Notes: generated from the sequence alone by a model not told the origin. A stretch of 64,000 nucleotides of DNA from Cyclobacterium plantarum (GCF_011290685.1 NZ_JAANYN010000001.1:479325-543324), one strand, 5' to 3'. Numbered from the stretch's first letter, positions 26,202-35,143 are shown. Translations and numbers: made by a program.

Positions 26202-27077
26202 TCAGGCCACCTCTTTTTTTATAAGCTGTATGAGCTCTTTCGATACTGGGTACTCGAATTTCCTGGCAAATAATTTGTCCGATTTCAATACTTTGGGAAA
26301 GTCCGATTTATCAAGGATAGCCGGGCTGTTTCCGTTACGATATTCCCAAAGCACCATGGTCAAGGAATTTCCAAAAACTAAGGGTTTAAATGGTGAGTTC
26401 ATAAGGATCGTTTGAAAGACTATCTCTTCTGGGCAATGGGTGTGTTTCATGCGCTGCATTATTTTGGGCTCCTTATCCAATACATCAATGACGTAGCTGA
26501 CACAAGAGCTGCTTAGTGACCACCATACCGATCCACCGTAAAGGTCAGAGAAGGATTCTATGGGCTTTCGCTTGATGCCGGCAATCTTTTGAAATTTCAG
26601 TAAAGCACTGATAAATAGAGCTCCTGCTTTATTTTTTTGATTAAAAACATCGTAAAAGTTATAATAATTCAAGCGGTTAAAACCTCCTTCAGCCCATCGG
26701 AAAGTGGGTAAGGGAAAATGTTCAATAAACTGTTTTCCTTTATGCTTTTCGAAAAATAGCTTAATTTCTTTGCTGCTTTTAATAGGAAAGTCCTGACCAC
26801 TCATGCTGTGGAGATAGCCAATTTCTTTATTTTTCAGGGCTTCTTTGGCCAAAAGGAGTAAAGCCTTTAGCAGGTTCAACCCTCCCCAATTCACCCCATA
26901 TTCACGACTTATGGTCACCACATTTTTTTGTCGTTGAAGCTTTTCGACAGCGTCGTTTTTTACTTTACTTTTCTTATCCAGGTGTATGTAGAACAGAAAA
27001 TCGTCATCCAGAAGATTCATGTATTCCACCAAGTGGTCAATATTTTTATAAGCCAAAAATAGAATTGCGTGTTTCAT
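26202..27077 (-). CDS. GT14 beta-1,6-N-acetylglucosaminyltransferase-like (Core-2/I-branching)
   Basis: A 291-residue paralogue of the enzyme at 19924-20886. The shared motifs are FYIHLDKKSKV near residue 30, HSMSGQDFPIKSSK near residue 90, YGGSVWWSLSS and CPEEIVFQTIL. The same order and spacing supports GT14 membership. It transfers a GlcNAc-like sugar to an acceptor glycan; linkage and acceptor cannot be read. It lies between the Wzc gene (36 bases upstream) and the flippase gene (27 bases downstream), as part of the core cluster 1 transcription unit. Confidence 0.85.
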   Translation of the reverse strand: MKHAILFLAYKNIDHLVEYMNLLDDDFLFYIHLDKKSKVKNDAVEKLQRQKNVVTISREYGVNWGGLNLLKALLLLAKEALKNKEIGYLHSMSGQDFPIKSSKEIKLFFEKHKGKQFIEHFPLPTFRWAEGGFNRLNYYNFYDVFNQKNKAGALFISALLKFQKIAGIKRKPIESFSDLYGGSVWWSLSSSCVSYVIDVLDKEPKIMQRMKHTHCPEEIVFQTILMNSPFKPLVFGNSLTMVLWEYRNGNSPAILDKSDFPKVLKSDKLFARKFEYPVSKELIQLIKKEVA

Positions 27078-27112
27078 TGTCTATTAAAAAAAATAAAAAG
27101 TGATAGTCAAAG

Positions 27113-29458
27113 TTAAATTTTAGCTGTCTTTGTATCGTAATAATATCCATATTTATATCCGTAACTATGCTCGGATTTAGCATCATTCAAGACCAATACA
27201 GGATTCGAAAACTTTTCATTTTTTGCAATTTCATTGATTAATTTAAGATGATTGGGTTTGGTGTAATAGTACCTTACGACATAGGCCAACATATCGGCGA
27301 AAGGGGAGAGAGAAAATGCGTCTGCAACTAACCCTATAGGGGCACTATCAATAATGATATAGTCAAATTTATTCCTTAATTCAACAAATAGCCCCTCTAA
27401 TCGGGGGCTGTTCATGATTTGAAGTGGATTATCTGATAATTTACCAGCACCAATGAAGAAAATATTTGGATTTTCTTCAGAAAGTGTAAGAATATCGCTG
27501 GTAATATAGTTTTCACTCGATAGGTATTCGCTGATTCCAGGTTTGTTTGTTTTAATACCAAGTTGCTTAAGGACTGAAGGTTTTCTGAGATCAAATTCCA
27601 AAATCACTGTTTTCTTTCCTGATAGTCCGATGGTCCGGGCAAGATTGATACTAAAAAAGGTTTTTCCCTCCCCTCCAATGCTGGAGGTGGTTAGAATCAC
27701 CTGATTTGTTCTTTTCATGGATGCAAATTTCATATTTGTCCAAATCAGGTTTATTTGTTCTCCAATAAGAGACTTGTGGTTTGGAGTTCCGAGATACAGG
27801 TTTTTTCTTTTTTCATGAGATATTTCTCCCATAATTGGAACCTGACTCATTGCCTCCACCTCATTTTTTTGCCCGATCTTTCCAAAATAGTAATCATTGA
27901 CAAAAATCAATCCAAACGGGATGCCTAATCCCAGAATAAATGCAAAAACCATGATTAACTTTTTCATAGGTTTGGCAGGATACAACCCAGCAATTGGGGG
28001 GTCTATGACCCGGGCATTGGATACGGATGTGGCGGCCAGGGAAAGAATGGACTCTTCCCTTTTTTGCATTAAATATTGGTAGTTTTCCTGTTTGGTGGAT
28101 TGTTGTCTTGTTATGTTTAAAAGCTCCCGTTCAATTTGAGGAACCCGGTTGGCTCTTTCTTCTATTACCAAGGCATTTTCCTGAAGGCTTTTTTTGGCTA
28201 TCTGTATGCTTTTTTTACTGCTTTGAATATTTTCTAACAGATTTGATCGAAGGCTAAAAAGTTGCTCGTCCAGGTTTTTTACTAAAGGATTGTCTGATGT
28301 AGTTCCATTCAAAAGACGTTGACGTTGGCGTTGCAGCTCATTGTATTTTTTAACCAAATCAGACAAAGCCTCATCTTCTATCAATAAGGATCCCTGAACC
28401 ATTTCGGACAAATTGTTACTACTGGTTAAATTTTCTTCCAGGTTATTGAGTACTTCAAAGTTGATATCGTATTCGGAAAGTTTCTGCTTGGTGTTGCTGG
28501 AGTTTTGCAGGTATATCTGGGATTCAGCACTCAAATCAGAAATGGAGTTTTCGTTTTTGTAGGTTTCAACAGCTTTTTCTATCTCTGCAAGTTCTGTAGT
28601 CAGCTTCTCCATTTGTTCATCAATAAAAGCAAGCGTGTTGGACGCTGTGGAATTGATGTTTTTTAAGGCCTCAGTATTGTAAACTTCAACTAATGTTTTC
28701 AAAAAATCCTCTCCTTTTTCAGGGGTAGTAGCCAACAAGGTAATGGAAATGACAGTGGACAGCTTATTTGTTGGTTCTGCATTGATGTTTTCTCTGTATT
28801 CAAAAGCCATTTCCCGCATATCATTGTAGGTAAAAAAAAGGCTTTTCGGATAGGGTTCCTGCTGATTTTCTTTTAGATCAATGGTAAACTCTCCAAAAAA
28901 GTTATTTATTTCATCACCAAAATTATACCGACTCTTACTACCTTCTTCCATTTCCAATTCATAGGAATTGTCATCTATTATTTCAAGTCTGACCATTTCG
29001 GTAAATTTTTCGGGCCGATCATTTAATTTGCTGTAACTGATGCTGACCGGGACTTCTTTCCCGTAAATTTCTTTATATCGCTTAAACCCATCCTCTACGA
29101 AGAAGGTGTTGTAAAAGTCCAGATTTTCAAGGGTCTTTTTGATCAGGGATACTGACGTTAATACCTCCACTTCATTCTCGACAATGCTGGTGGTCTGATA
29201 ACCGTCTAAATCATCCAGGACAGTATTATTTGAAAAACCCTTCTTCGCCTCCGTACCGTTATTAATCATCAATGTAGAATTGATTTCATACTGGCTTGGT
29301 GTGTAGTAAATATAGGCCAATGCTGCACCACACATTAACAAAACACCCCCCAAAAATAAATACCAGTGTCTCAGGTATTTTTTAAAGTAAAATTCAAGAG
29401 GAACAGAACTTGATTTTTTCAAGTCGATTTCCTGATTCAATAAATCTTTAATGTCCAT
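27113..29458 (-). CDS. Polysaccharide biosynthesis tyrosine autokinase (Wzc-like)
   Basis: A 781-residue fusion of a Wzz chain-length domain and a BY-kinase. The first membrane helix is WYLFLGGVLLMCGAALAYIY (near residue 35), followed by a large periplasmic domain with coiled coil (about 260-470), then a second helix (LIMVFAFILGLGIPFGLIFV, near 510). The cytosolic kinase has Walker A (GGEGKTFFS, near residue 596), Walker A' (VILEFDLRKP) and Walker B (DYIIIDSAPIG). The last residues hold a tyrosine cluster (YGYKYGYYYDTK), the expected autophosphorylation sites. It controls chain length and export of exopolysaccharide. It is the first gene of cluster 1, preceded by a 660-bp AT-rich region; no Wza gene is in this cluster. 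Confidence 0.92.
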   Translation of the reverse strand: MDIKDLLNQEIDLKKSSSVPLEFYFKKYLRHWYLFLGGVLLMCGAALAYIYYTPSQYEINSTLMINNGTEAKKGFSNNTVLDDLDGYQTTSIVENEVEVLTSVSLIKKTLENLDFYNTFFVEDGFKRYKEIYGKEVPVSISYSKLNDRPEKFTEMVRLEIIDDNSYELEMEEGSKSRYNFGDEINNFFGEFTIDLKENQQEPYPKSLFFTYNDMREMAFEYRENINAEPTNKLSTVISITLLATTPEKGEDFLKTLVEVYNTEALKNINSTASNTLAFIDEQMEKLTTELAEIEKAVETYKNENSISDLSAESQIYLQNSSNTKQKLSEYDINFEVLNNLEENLTSSNNLSEMVQGSLLIEDEALSDLVKKYNELQRQRQRLLNGTTSDNPLVKNLDEQLFSLRSNLLENIQSSKKSIQIAKKSLQENALVIEERANRVPQIERELLNITRQQSTKQENYQYLMQKREESILSLAATSVSNARVIDPPIAGLYPAKPMKKLIMVFAFILGLGIPFGLIFVNDYYFGKIGQKNEVEAMSQVPIMGEISHEKRKNLYLGTPNHKSLIGEQINLIWTNMKFASMKRTNQVILTTSSIGGEGKTFFSINLARTIGLSGKKTVILEFDLRKPSVLKQLGIKTNKPGISEYLSSENYITSDILTLSEENPNIFFIGAGKLSDNPLQIMNSPRLEGLFVELRNKFDYIIIDSAPIGLVADAFSLSPFADMLAYVVRYYYTKPNHLKLINEIAKNEKFSNPVLVLNDAKSEHSYGYKYGYYYDTKTAKI

Positions 29459-29609
29459 GATGTAATAAAATTTACTGGGTAGTAAAAATGAATTTCAAAT
29501 TGCCGTTTGGTCAAAACTTCGTCACGTCAATCACAAATGAAGGATTGAGATCAGAACCTGCCGTTAAAGTAATTTCCATTTTTAATGGAAATATACTATT
29601 TAGTTCAAA

Positions 29610-29643
29610 AAATATTATATTTAATATATTAAATATAATATTT
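29610..29643. repeat. 34-bp perfect AT-only palindrome
   Basis: Arms of 17 bases, AAATATTATATTTAATA and its exact reverse complement, meet with no spacer. It lies about 150 bases upstream of the Wzc start. In RNA it would form a hairpin; in DNA it could be a dyad protein site or a bent/cruciform element. Confidence 0.75.
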
Positions 29644-29729
29644 AAATAATTAAATAAAACTTTACCTCTTTCTAAGATCGCTGTTTGGGTAAAATTTTAT
29701 CACAAACTTTTTTATGTATTTAAAAAACA

Positions 29730-29747
29730 TTTTTACAAATGTAAAAA
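29730..29747 (-). promoter_or_regulatory. Dyad TTTTTACA-AA-TGTAAAAA with -7-like box
   Basis: Perfect 8-bp arms with two central bases. On the minus strand it contains TACATTTG (29743-29736), an exact TAnnTTTG match directed toward the Wzc gene 278 bases away. It could be promoter and operator in one; no TTTG is found at -33. Confidence 0.4.
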
Positions 29748-30061
29748 TAATTTTTTTTATCTAAAAGCTTTTGTGATGATAATTAAATGATTTTAGTCAG
29801 TTTTTACGGGCTTCTTATAATTCAAAATGATCTTGCGCTAAAAAATTGACAAGTTAATCATGTAATACTCGTGGATATATTTTAATAAGGAAAAATTATT
29901 TGGTATATAATTTTGTGAAAATACGGAGAAAGTAAATAAAACTAAAGTATTTTTTTAGTATAAAATATTATTTTTCTATAAGTAATTTAATGAAAAATAT
30001 AAAAAATAATACACAAATTGATTAGCAGCTCTGTGAAATACAGATTTTTTTAATTAAAATT

Positions 30062-30093
30062 ATTTTTTTATATTTAAATATAATTAAAAAAAT
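30062..30093 (-). terminator. AT-rich hairpin after the MBL gene
   Basis: ATTTTTTTA (30062-30070) pairs with TAAAAAAAT (30085-30093), 28 bases past the MBL stop on the minus strand. It lacks G/C in the stem, so it would be a weak terminator. Confidence 0.25.
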
Positions 30094-30120
30094 ATAAAAT
30101 GGTAAAAAATAAATTTTATT

Positions 30121-31011
30121 TTAGCCTTTAAGTTTCCAGTACCTCATCAGGCCGCTTACTGACATCCAACTGGGATTGGCATATTCGTAAAGCGATTGCA
30201 ACTTTTTTCCTGCACCAAAAGATTCCATTTGGTTGGAGGTATAGGCCATAAACGCTGTTTTAATAGTCTCAAGTGGTGTCCCCTTATCAAAGTGGACTTT
30301 CATCCAGAAAGCCCAATTGTCCAGGACTTTTGTGAGCTCAGTAAAGTGCTCTCTGGGCTGGTTGACCTCACCGAAATGGGTCAGGTATAACTTCTCCGGC
30401 TGCCTGTCTAAAATGGTTTGCATGGATTTTTTCCAATCTTCCAGGTGGATATCCGGAGGAGGGCAAGGGGGTACTACCGGACCATCCTTAATTTTAACTC
30501 CTCCAACATCCCCGGTAAATACACTTTGGCCCAGTTGCCAGGCAATGTGATGACTGGCGTGTCCGGGAGTATGCAGGGCAGTAAAGACCAGGTCTCCGAT
30601 ATGAATGGTCTCCTTATGGCCGGTGGGGACCAATTTACTTTTGTCTATGCCTTTCATTTCACCCCAGAGCTGCTCCATGTTTGCCTCACCGTAAATCTTG
30701 GCTGCCGACTGCCACAATCTTTCAGGGCTAGCCAGGTGAGTAAGCCCCACCGGGTGAACGAATATGTCGGCTCCTGCCTCGGCTAATTTCCATGCAGCCC
30801 CGGCATGGTCAAAGTGAATGTGTGTGAGCAGGACGGCATCAATGTCTCCGGGATTCAACCCATGCCCTTTTAAAGCATCTTTTAAATTGAACCAGGTGCT
30901 TTCAGGGCCGGTTTCCACCAAAACATGGTGATTGTTTAGCGAAATCAAAAAACAGGCAATGGTATGCTTTTCAGCTTTAAAATGAAGATCAAGAATTTCT
31001 ATTTTATACAT
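30121..31011 (-). CDS. MBL-fold metallo-hydrolase
   Basis: A 296-residue metallo-beta-lactamase-fold hydrolase. The zinc ligands are present: His64, His66, Asp68 and His69 in LLTHIHFDHAG, His151 in HTPGHASHH, Asp168 in VFTGDVGG and His212 in YLTHFGEV. The overall pattern matches the glyoxalase II-like or lactonase-like subgroup, which hydrolyses thioesters or lactones; the substrate is not evident. Its start overlaps the stop of the SRAP gene by one base (TAATG), so these genes are co-translated. With the YheT-type gene upstream they form a three-gene minus-strand unit. Confidence 0.9.
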   Translation of the reverse strand: MYKIEILDLHFKAEKHTIACFLISLNNHHVLVETGPESTWFNLKDALKGHGLNPGDIDAVLLTHIHFDHAGAAWKLAEAGADIFVHPVGLTHLASPERLWQSAAKIYGEANMEQLWGEMKGIDKSKLVPTGHKETIHIGDLVFTALHTPGHASHHIAWQLGQSVFTGDVGGVKIKDGPVVPPCPPPDIHLEDWKKSMQTILDRQPEKLYLTHFGEVNQPREHFTELTKVLDNWAFWMKVHFDKGTPLETIKTAFMAYTSNQMESFGAGKKLQSLYEYANPSWMSVSGLMRYWKLKG

Positions 31012-31709
31012 TATCCGAATAAGGTATAGTTTCCAAATTGATCCATGGGCAGGGTTTTTCGAATGACGTATGCACTGTCATTGGCTACCTGATTTACCAT
31101 AGGGGATACCGTATATTTAGTCATTTCGTCATCTGGATAAGGACCAAGCATGCCAAGCAATTCCTCCTCCTGCGTACGCACATCCAACCATTTGGCCTCA
31201 TCTTCTTTTTTGAGAATGACTGGCATCCTGTCATGTATTTCTGCAGAAAGTTGATTGGGAGCAGTGGTTAAAACTAAAAAAGTGTGTGCTGTTTCTCCTT
31301 TCTCAGTTTCATATTCTTCCCAAATGCCTGCCATGGAGAATATGGACTCCCCATGTAGGACAAACCGGTAAGGTACTTTTGTTTTTTTGCCGATTTTTTT
31401 CCATTCATAAAAACCATCTGCAGGTACCAGACACCGGTTTTTTTTAAATGCATTTTTAAATGTTGCTTTTTCTGTAATGGTTTCTGCCCGGGCATTGATG
31501 AGCTTATTGGCTACAGGTTTATTTTTTGCAAACGAAGGAGTGATGCCCCAATAAAAATGGGAAAACCCTTTAGGGCTTTCGGTAGTGATCACAGGGACAA
31601 GTTGAGAAGGAGCAATATTGTATCTTGGAGTAAAAGCTTCCAGCATTTCAGCCTCAAACCTGTTTTCAAGGTCTATTTTCGTTTTTGCAAGTGAATATCT
31701 TCCACACAT
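31011..31709 (-). CDS. SOS response-associated peptidase (YedK/HMCES, SRAP family)
   Basis: A 232-residue SRAP protein. Its catalytic residues are in place: Cys2 (MCGRYS), Asn72 in INARAET, Glu102 in GFYEW and His159 in AEIHDRMPVIL. SRAP proteins form a thiazolidine crosslink between Cys2 and an abasic site in single-stranded DNA, protecting it during replication. The initiator Met must be removed for this. It is the middle gene of a three-gene unit, 35 bases after the YheT-type gene and overlapping the MBL gene by one base. Confidence 0.95.
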   Translation of the reverse strand: MCGRYSLAKTKIDLENRFEAEMLEAFTPRYNIAPSQLVPVITTESPKGFSHFYWGITPSFAKNKPVANKLINARAETITEKATFKNAFKKNRCLVPADGFYEWKKIGKKTKVPYRFVLHGESIFSMAGIWEEYETEKGETAHTFLVLTTAPNQLSAEIHDRMPVILKKEDEAKWLDVRTQEEELLGMLGPYPDDEMTKYTVSPMVNQVANDSAYVIRKTLPMDQFGNYTLFG

Positions 31710-31744
31710 ATTGAATTGGATTCGGCTTCGGGTGATGATGTAAT

Positions 31745-32713
31745 TTAAAGATAGTTTTCGTTTTGGATAAATTCAAGAGCCCTGGATTCAGACCAGTATC
31801 TTTCTGCTTTTGATCTCGGACTAAAACCAACATGGCCCCCCTGATTTGGGAATTCCATATAAATCTTTTCCGAGCGTTCTCCAATTTCTCTGGGATAACA
31901 AGTTTTGCCAAGAAATGGATCATTCATGGCATTTAAAATCAGGCAGGGTATCTTTATGGCTTCTAGAAAATAGAGGGATGCATTTTTTTCGTAATAATCC
32001 GCTGCATTTTTAAACCCATGCAGGGGAGCGGTAAATGCATCATCAAATGCCCTTAGGGTGTAAATGGATCGCAAGGGAAAGTCTGAAATAATTTCCGGGA
32101 AAGCAAGGGCCTTTTTCCGCACCTTTTTCTTTAATGAGAGCAGAAAATTATAGGCATATACTTTATTCCTAAAATGATCTATTTTATCACAAGAGGCACT
32201 TAGGTCAAGGGGAACAGAAATGGCCACGGCTTTCTTTATGTTTTTTTGGCAGGGCCAATTTGTTTCTGCCAGGTATTTGAGCGTGAGGTTACCCCCCAGG
32301 CTAAACCCAACCAAATAAATGGATTTGTATTTACCTGAAGCATGGCAAACCACCTCCTCCAGGTCATAGGTAGCTCCGGAATGGTAAAAAAATGGTTTGT
32401 GGTTGGGGCTGCCACTACACCCCCTGTAATTCCAGTTCAATACGTCGTATCCTGAATCAAAAAAAATACCCGCCATGCCCGTCATGTAGGGCCGCTGACT
32501 ATTGCCTTCCAAACCATGGCTGATTATGATCAGGTTTGTGCTTTCCTGCTTCAACCAATCCAGGTCCAGAAAATCACCATCTGTTGTGTTAATTCTTTCT
32601 CTTTCAAACCTTAAAAGGTGTTTTTCTCTGAAGAGAGCAGGAATAATGGTCTGCATGTGACCATTGTATAGTAGTTGGTGGGGGTTGTAATTTGAATTTT
32701 TCAGTACGGGCAT
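31745..32713 (-). CDS. YheT-type alpha/beta hydrolase
   Basis: A 322-residue alpha/beta-hydrolase of the YheT/ABHD1-3 group. Seen are NPHQLLYNGHMQTIIPALFR at the N-terminus (typical of YheT), SHGLEGNSQRPYMTGMAG, NWNYRGCSGSPNH, the nucleophile Ser138 in VGFSLGGNLTLKYL, an Asp in ILNAMNDPFLG and the terminal His in QGGHVGFS. The family is thought to act as lipid or ester hydrolases; the substrate is unknown. It heads the minus-strand unit YheT-SRAP-MBL and diverges from the pyruvate dehydrogenase E2 gene with 122 bases between them. Confidence 0.9.
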   Translation of the reverse strand: MPVLKNSNYNPHQLLYNGHMQTIIPALFREKHLLRFERERINTTDGDFLDLDWLKQESTNLIIISHGLEGNSQRPYMTGMAGIFFDSGYDVLNWNYRGCSGSPNHKPFFYHSGATYDLEEVVCHASGKYKSIYLVGFSLGGNLTLKYLAETNWPCQKNIKKAVAISVPLDLSASCDKIDHFRNKVYAYNFLLSLKKKVRKKALAFPEIISDFPLRSIYTLRAFDDAFTAPLHGFKNAADYYEKNASLYFLEAIKIPCLILNAMNDPFLGKTCYPREIGERSEKIYMEFPNQGGHVGFSPRSKAERYWSESRALEFIQNENYL

Positions 32714-32768
32714 TTTTTCGCTAAATGCATTCCAGATTCCTTTCCTACGTGAAAATACTATTATTAAA

Positions 32769-32800
32769 TTTGAATAAACATATTTTAAGAACTATTTTTG
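32769..32800 (+). promoter_or_regulatory. Bacteroidota-type promoter of the pyruvate dehydrogenase E2 gene
   Basis: TTTG (32769-32772), 20 bases, then TATTTTTG (32793-32800): exact matches to both elements of the -33/-7 consensus with ideal spacing. The predicted start of transcription is a few bases downstream, about 30 bases before the ATG at 32836. Confidence 0.75.
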
Positions 32801-32835
32801 GATTGCTGAAAACATGAATTCGAATAATATAACTT

Positions 32836-34506
32836 ATGGCCGAAATAATACGAATGCCCAAAATGAGCGACACCATGGAAGAAGGGGTGATCGCACAATG
32901 GTTAAAAAAGGTAGGAGATGAAGTAAAGCCCGGAGATATTCTTGCAGAGGTTGAGACGGACAAGGCCACCATGGAATTGGAGTCTTATGATGAGGGTGTA
33001 TTGCTTCATATTGGAGTAGACGAAAAGGATGCCGTACCGGTGAATGGGGTCATAGCCATTTTGGGAGAAAAGGGCGAAAACATAGATGATTTGCTCAAAG
33101 ACATTAAGTCTGGTGGAGATGGTGAGTCTTCAAAAGATACTGCACCCAAAGAAAAGGAGTCGGCAGAAAAGCAGGAATCGGCCGAGAAAAAATCCGAGAC
33201 GAAAAGCGAAAAAATAGATACTTCCGATATCAATGCTACCTTGATCACCATGCCTAAAATGAGTGACACCATGCAGGAGGGGACCATTGCCAGTTGGTTG
33301 AAAAAGGAAGGAGACGAAGTGAAATCAGGTGATGTTCTGGCTGAGGTTGAAACGGACAAAGCTACCATGGAGTTGGAGTCTTATGAAGACGGTACCCTTC
33401 TATATATCGGAGTCGAAGAAGGAGATTCAGTGGAAGTAAATGGGGTCATCGCCATTATTGGGGAGAAAGGAGCCGATTATAAGAAATTACTGGAAGCTCA
33501 CAAACAAGAGGCTTCTTCCGGTTCGGCCACGGAAAGCACAGAGGAGACAGATGCGCCAAAAGAAAAAAGCCCTGAGAAAGAAGAAAAAGCAAAACCGGAG
33601 CAAGAAACGGGTAGTACTGCCTCATCAGGTTCAAATGGAAGAATAAAGGCTTCTCCTCTGGCAAAGAAAATGGCCAAGGACAAAGGAATTGACATTTCTC
33701 TGGTAAAAGGCTCCGGTGACGGGGGCAGAATCATTAAGAAAGATATTGAAAGTTTCGATCCCTCGAAAGTGGCTGCTGCGGATAAATCCTCCGGAGCAAT
33801 GGCTGCCAGTCCTGCAGTTGGGCAGGAGTCTTTCAGAGAGGAAAAGGTTTCCCAGATGAGAAAGGTGATTGCCAAACGGCTTGCCGAGAGCAAATTCACT
33901 GCACCTCATTTTTATCTGACCATGGAAATCAACATGGACAAAGCCATTGAGGCAAGGAAAAGCATGAATGAAGTGGCTCCGGTGAAAATATCATTTAATG
34001 ATATGGTGATTAAAGCTGTTGCCGCTGCCTTAAAGCAACATCCCAATGTGAATTCGGCTTGGATGGGAGACAAGATCAGGTACAATGACCATGTGCATAT
34101 CGGTATGGCAGTGGCAGTGGATGAAGGACTATTGGTCCCGGTGATCAGGTTTACGGACAGCAAGAGTCTTTCTCAGATATCCCAGGAAGCCAAGTCCCTG
34201 GCAGGAAAGGCCAAGAATAAGGAGCTACAGCCCAAGGATTGGGAGGGTAACACCTTCACGGTTTCGAATCTGGGCATGTTTGGAATTGATGAGTTTACGG
34301 CCATAATCAATCCTCCAGACGCCTGTATCCTGGCCATAGGAGGTATCAAGCAAACTCCAATTGTAAAAGATGGGGAAATCAAAGTAGGGAACCTGATGAA
34401 AGTGACCCTTTCCTGTGACCACCGGGTAGTAGATGGAGCCATAGGTTCGGCCTTCCTGCAGACAGTAAAACAACTTCTGGAAGATCCGGTCAGGCTTCTT
34501 ATCTGA
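32836..34506 (+). CDS. Pyruvate dehydrogenase E2, dihydrolipoamide acetyltransferase
   Basis: A 556-residue E2 subunit that transfers acetyl groups to CoA in the pyruvate dehydrogenase complex. Two lipoyl domains (about residues 2-80 and 134-212) each have the lipoylation site ETDKATMELESY, at Lys43 and Lys175. Acidic and lysine-rich linkers (PKEKESAEKQES and similar) separate them. The peripheral subunit-binding domain is at about 268-306 (KASPLAKKMAKDKGIDISLV). The catalytic domain ends with SCDHRVVDGAIG, with His529 as the active residue. No E1 or E3 gene is adjacent, so the complex is encoded at separate loci. A strong promoter precedes it and a terminator follows. Confidence 0.95.
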   Translation: MAEIIRMPKMSDTMEEGVIAQWLKKVGDEVKPGDILAEVETDKATMELESYDEGVLLHIGVDEKDAVPVNGVIAILGEKGENIDDLLKDIKSGGDGESSKDTAPKEKESAEKQESAEKKSETKSEKIDTSDINATLITMPKMSDTMQEGTIASWLKKEGDEVKSGDVLAEVETDKATMELESYEDGTLLYIGVEEGDSVEVNGVIAIIGEKGADYKKLLEAHKQEASSGSATESTEETDAPKEKSPEKEEKAKPEQETGSTASSGSNGRIKASPLAKKMAKDKGIDISLVKGSGDGGRIIKKDIESFDPSKVAAADKSSGAMAASPAVGQESFREEKVSQMRKVIAKRLAESKFTAPHFYLTMEINMDKAIEARKSMNEVAPVKISFNDMVIKAVAAALKQHPNVNSAWMGDKIRYNDHVHIGMAVAVDEGLLVPVIRFTDSKSLSQISQEAKSLAGKAKNKELQPKDWEGNTFTVSNLGMFGIDEFTAIINPPDACILAIGGIKQTPIVKDGEIKVGNLMKVTLSCDHRVVDGAIGSAFLQTVKQLLEDPVRLLI

Positions 34507-34530
34507 CAATGCAAAAAATTAGATAATGTC

Positions 34531-34562
34531 AAAAAGTCCTAGAAATAGGGCTTTTTGTTTTT
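34531..34562 (+). terminator. Rho-independent terminator of the E2 gene
   Basis: AAAAAGTCCTA (34531-34541) pairs with TAGGGCTTTTT (34546-34556) around GAAA, with one G-U pair; T residues follow. It ends 38 bases before the hslV start. Confidence 0.85.
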
Positions 34563-34599
34563 AGTACGGTTATTGAAAACAATTATCAAAAAAAGAATC

Positions 34600-35142
34600 A
34601 TGGAAAAACTCAAATCAACCACAGTAGTAGCCATCAGCCACCAAGGGCAGGTAGCTATCGGTGCAGATGGCCAGGCTACTTTGGGGAATACCGTTGCCAA
34701 GAGCAGCGTAAATAAAATCAGGAAATTGCAGGGAGGGAAGATCGTCACCGGGTTTGCCGGTTCTACCGCCGATGCGTTTACACTTTTGGAAAAATTCGAA
34801 GAGAAATTAGGAAAGTACAGCAATAACATGAAGCGGGCAGCGGTGGAATTGGCCAAAGAATGGCGGACAGACAGGATGTTAAGTAAACTGGAAGCAATGA
34901 TGATCATTGCAGATATTACAGATGTGCTGATTATTTCAGGGACTGGGGATGTAATTGAACCCGATTTAGGGATTGCCACCATTGGTTCAGGAAGCATGTA
35001 TGCACAGTCAGCCGCCAGAGCACTAAAAAAATACGCCCCTCAACTCAGTGCAGAGGAAATGGTCAAAGAAAGCCTTAACATTGCAGCGGATATCTGTATT
35101 TATACCAACCACAACCTAATCATTGAAAGGGTAAGTGAATAA
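34600..35142 (+). CDS. hslV: HslV, ATP-dependent protease proteolytic subunit
   Basis: A 180-residue threonine protease, the proteasome-like core of HslUV. The start is the ATG at 34600; the frame is open from 34555, but this choice puts the conserved KSTTVVAISHQGQVAIGADG at the N-terminus, where the Thr of TTV becomes the catalytic residue after processing. GQATLGNTV, SVNKIRKL and GFAGSTADAF are typical of HslV. It degrades proteins unfolded by the HslU ATPase, which is not encoded next to it. A strong bidirectional terminator follows the stop immediately. Confidence 0.95.
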   Translation: MEKLKSTTVVAISHQGQVAIGADGQATLGNTVAKSSVNKIRKLQGGKIVTGFAGSTADAFTLLEKFEEKLGKYSNNMKRAAVELAKEWRTDRMLSKLEAMMIIADITDVLIISGTGDVIEPDLGIATIGSGSMYAQSAARALKKYAPQLSAEEMVKESLNIAADICIYTNHNLIIERVSE

Positions 35143-35143
35143 G

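Larger units (their letters stand above)
29459..30120. other. Very AT-rich control region upstream of exopolysaccharide cluster 1
   Basis: 662 bases with no supported coding frame, between the end of the MBL hydrolase gene and the start of the Wzc gene (both minus strand). It contains a 34-bp perfect AT palindrome (29610-29643), an 18-bp dyad with an embedded minus-strand -7 box (29730-29747) and an AT-rich hairpin near the MBL stop (30062-30093). The size and symmetry suggest regulation or an untranslated leader. Confidence 0.55.

Noticed and set aside
29908-29915. Plus-strand TAATTTTG matching the -7 consensus
   Set aside because: All genes downstream are on the minus strand for almost 3 kb; probably chance.
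33006-33899. Long minus-strand open frames inside the E2 gene
   Set aside because: They mirror the lysine/glutamate-rich linkers and lipoyl repeats of the real gene; no family match.
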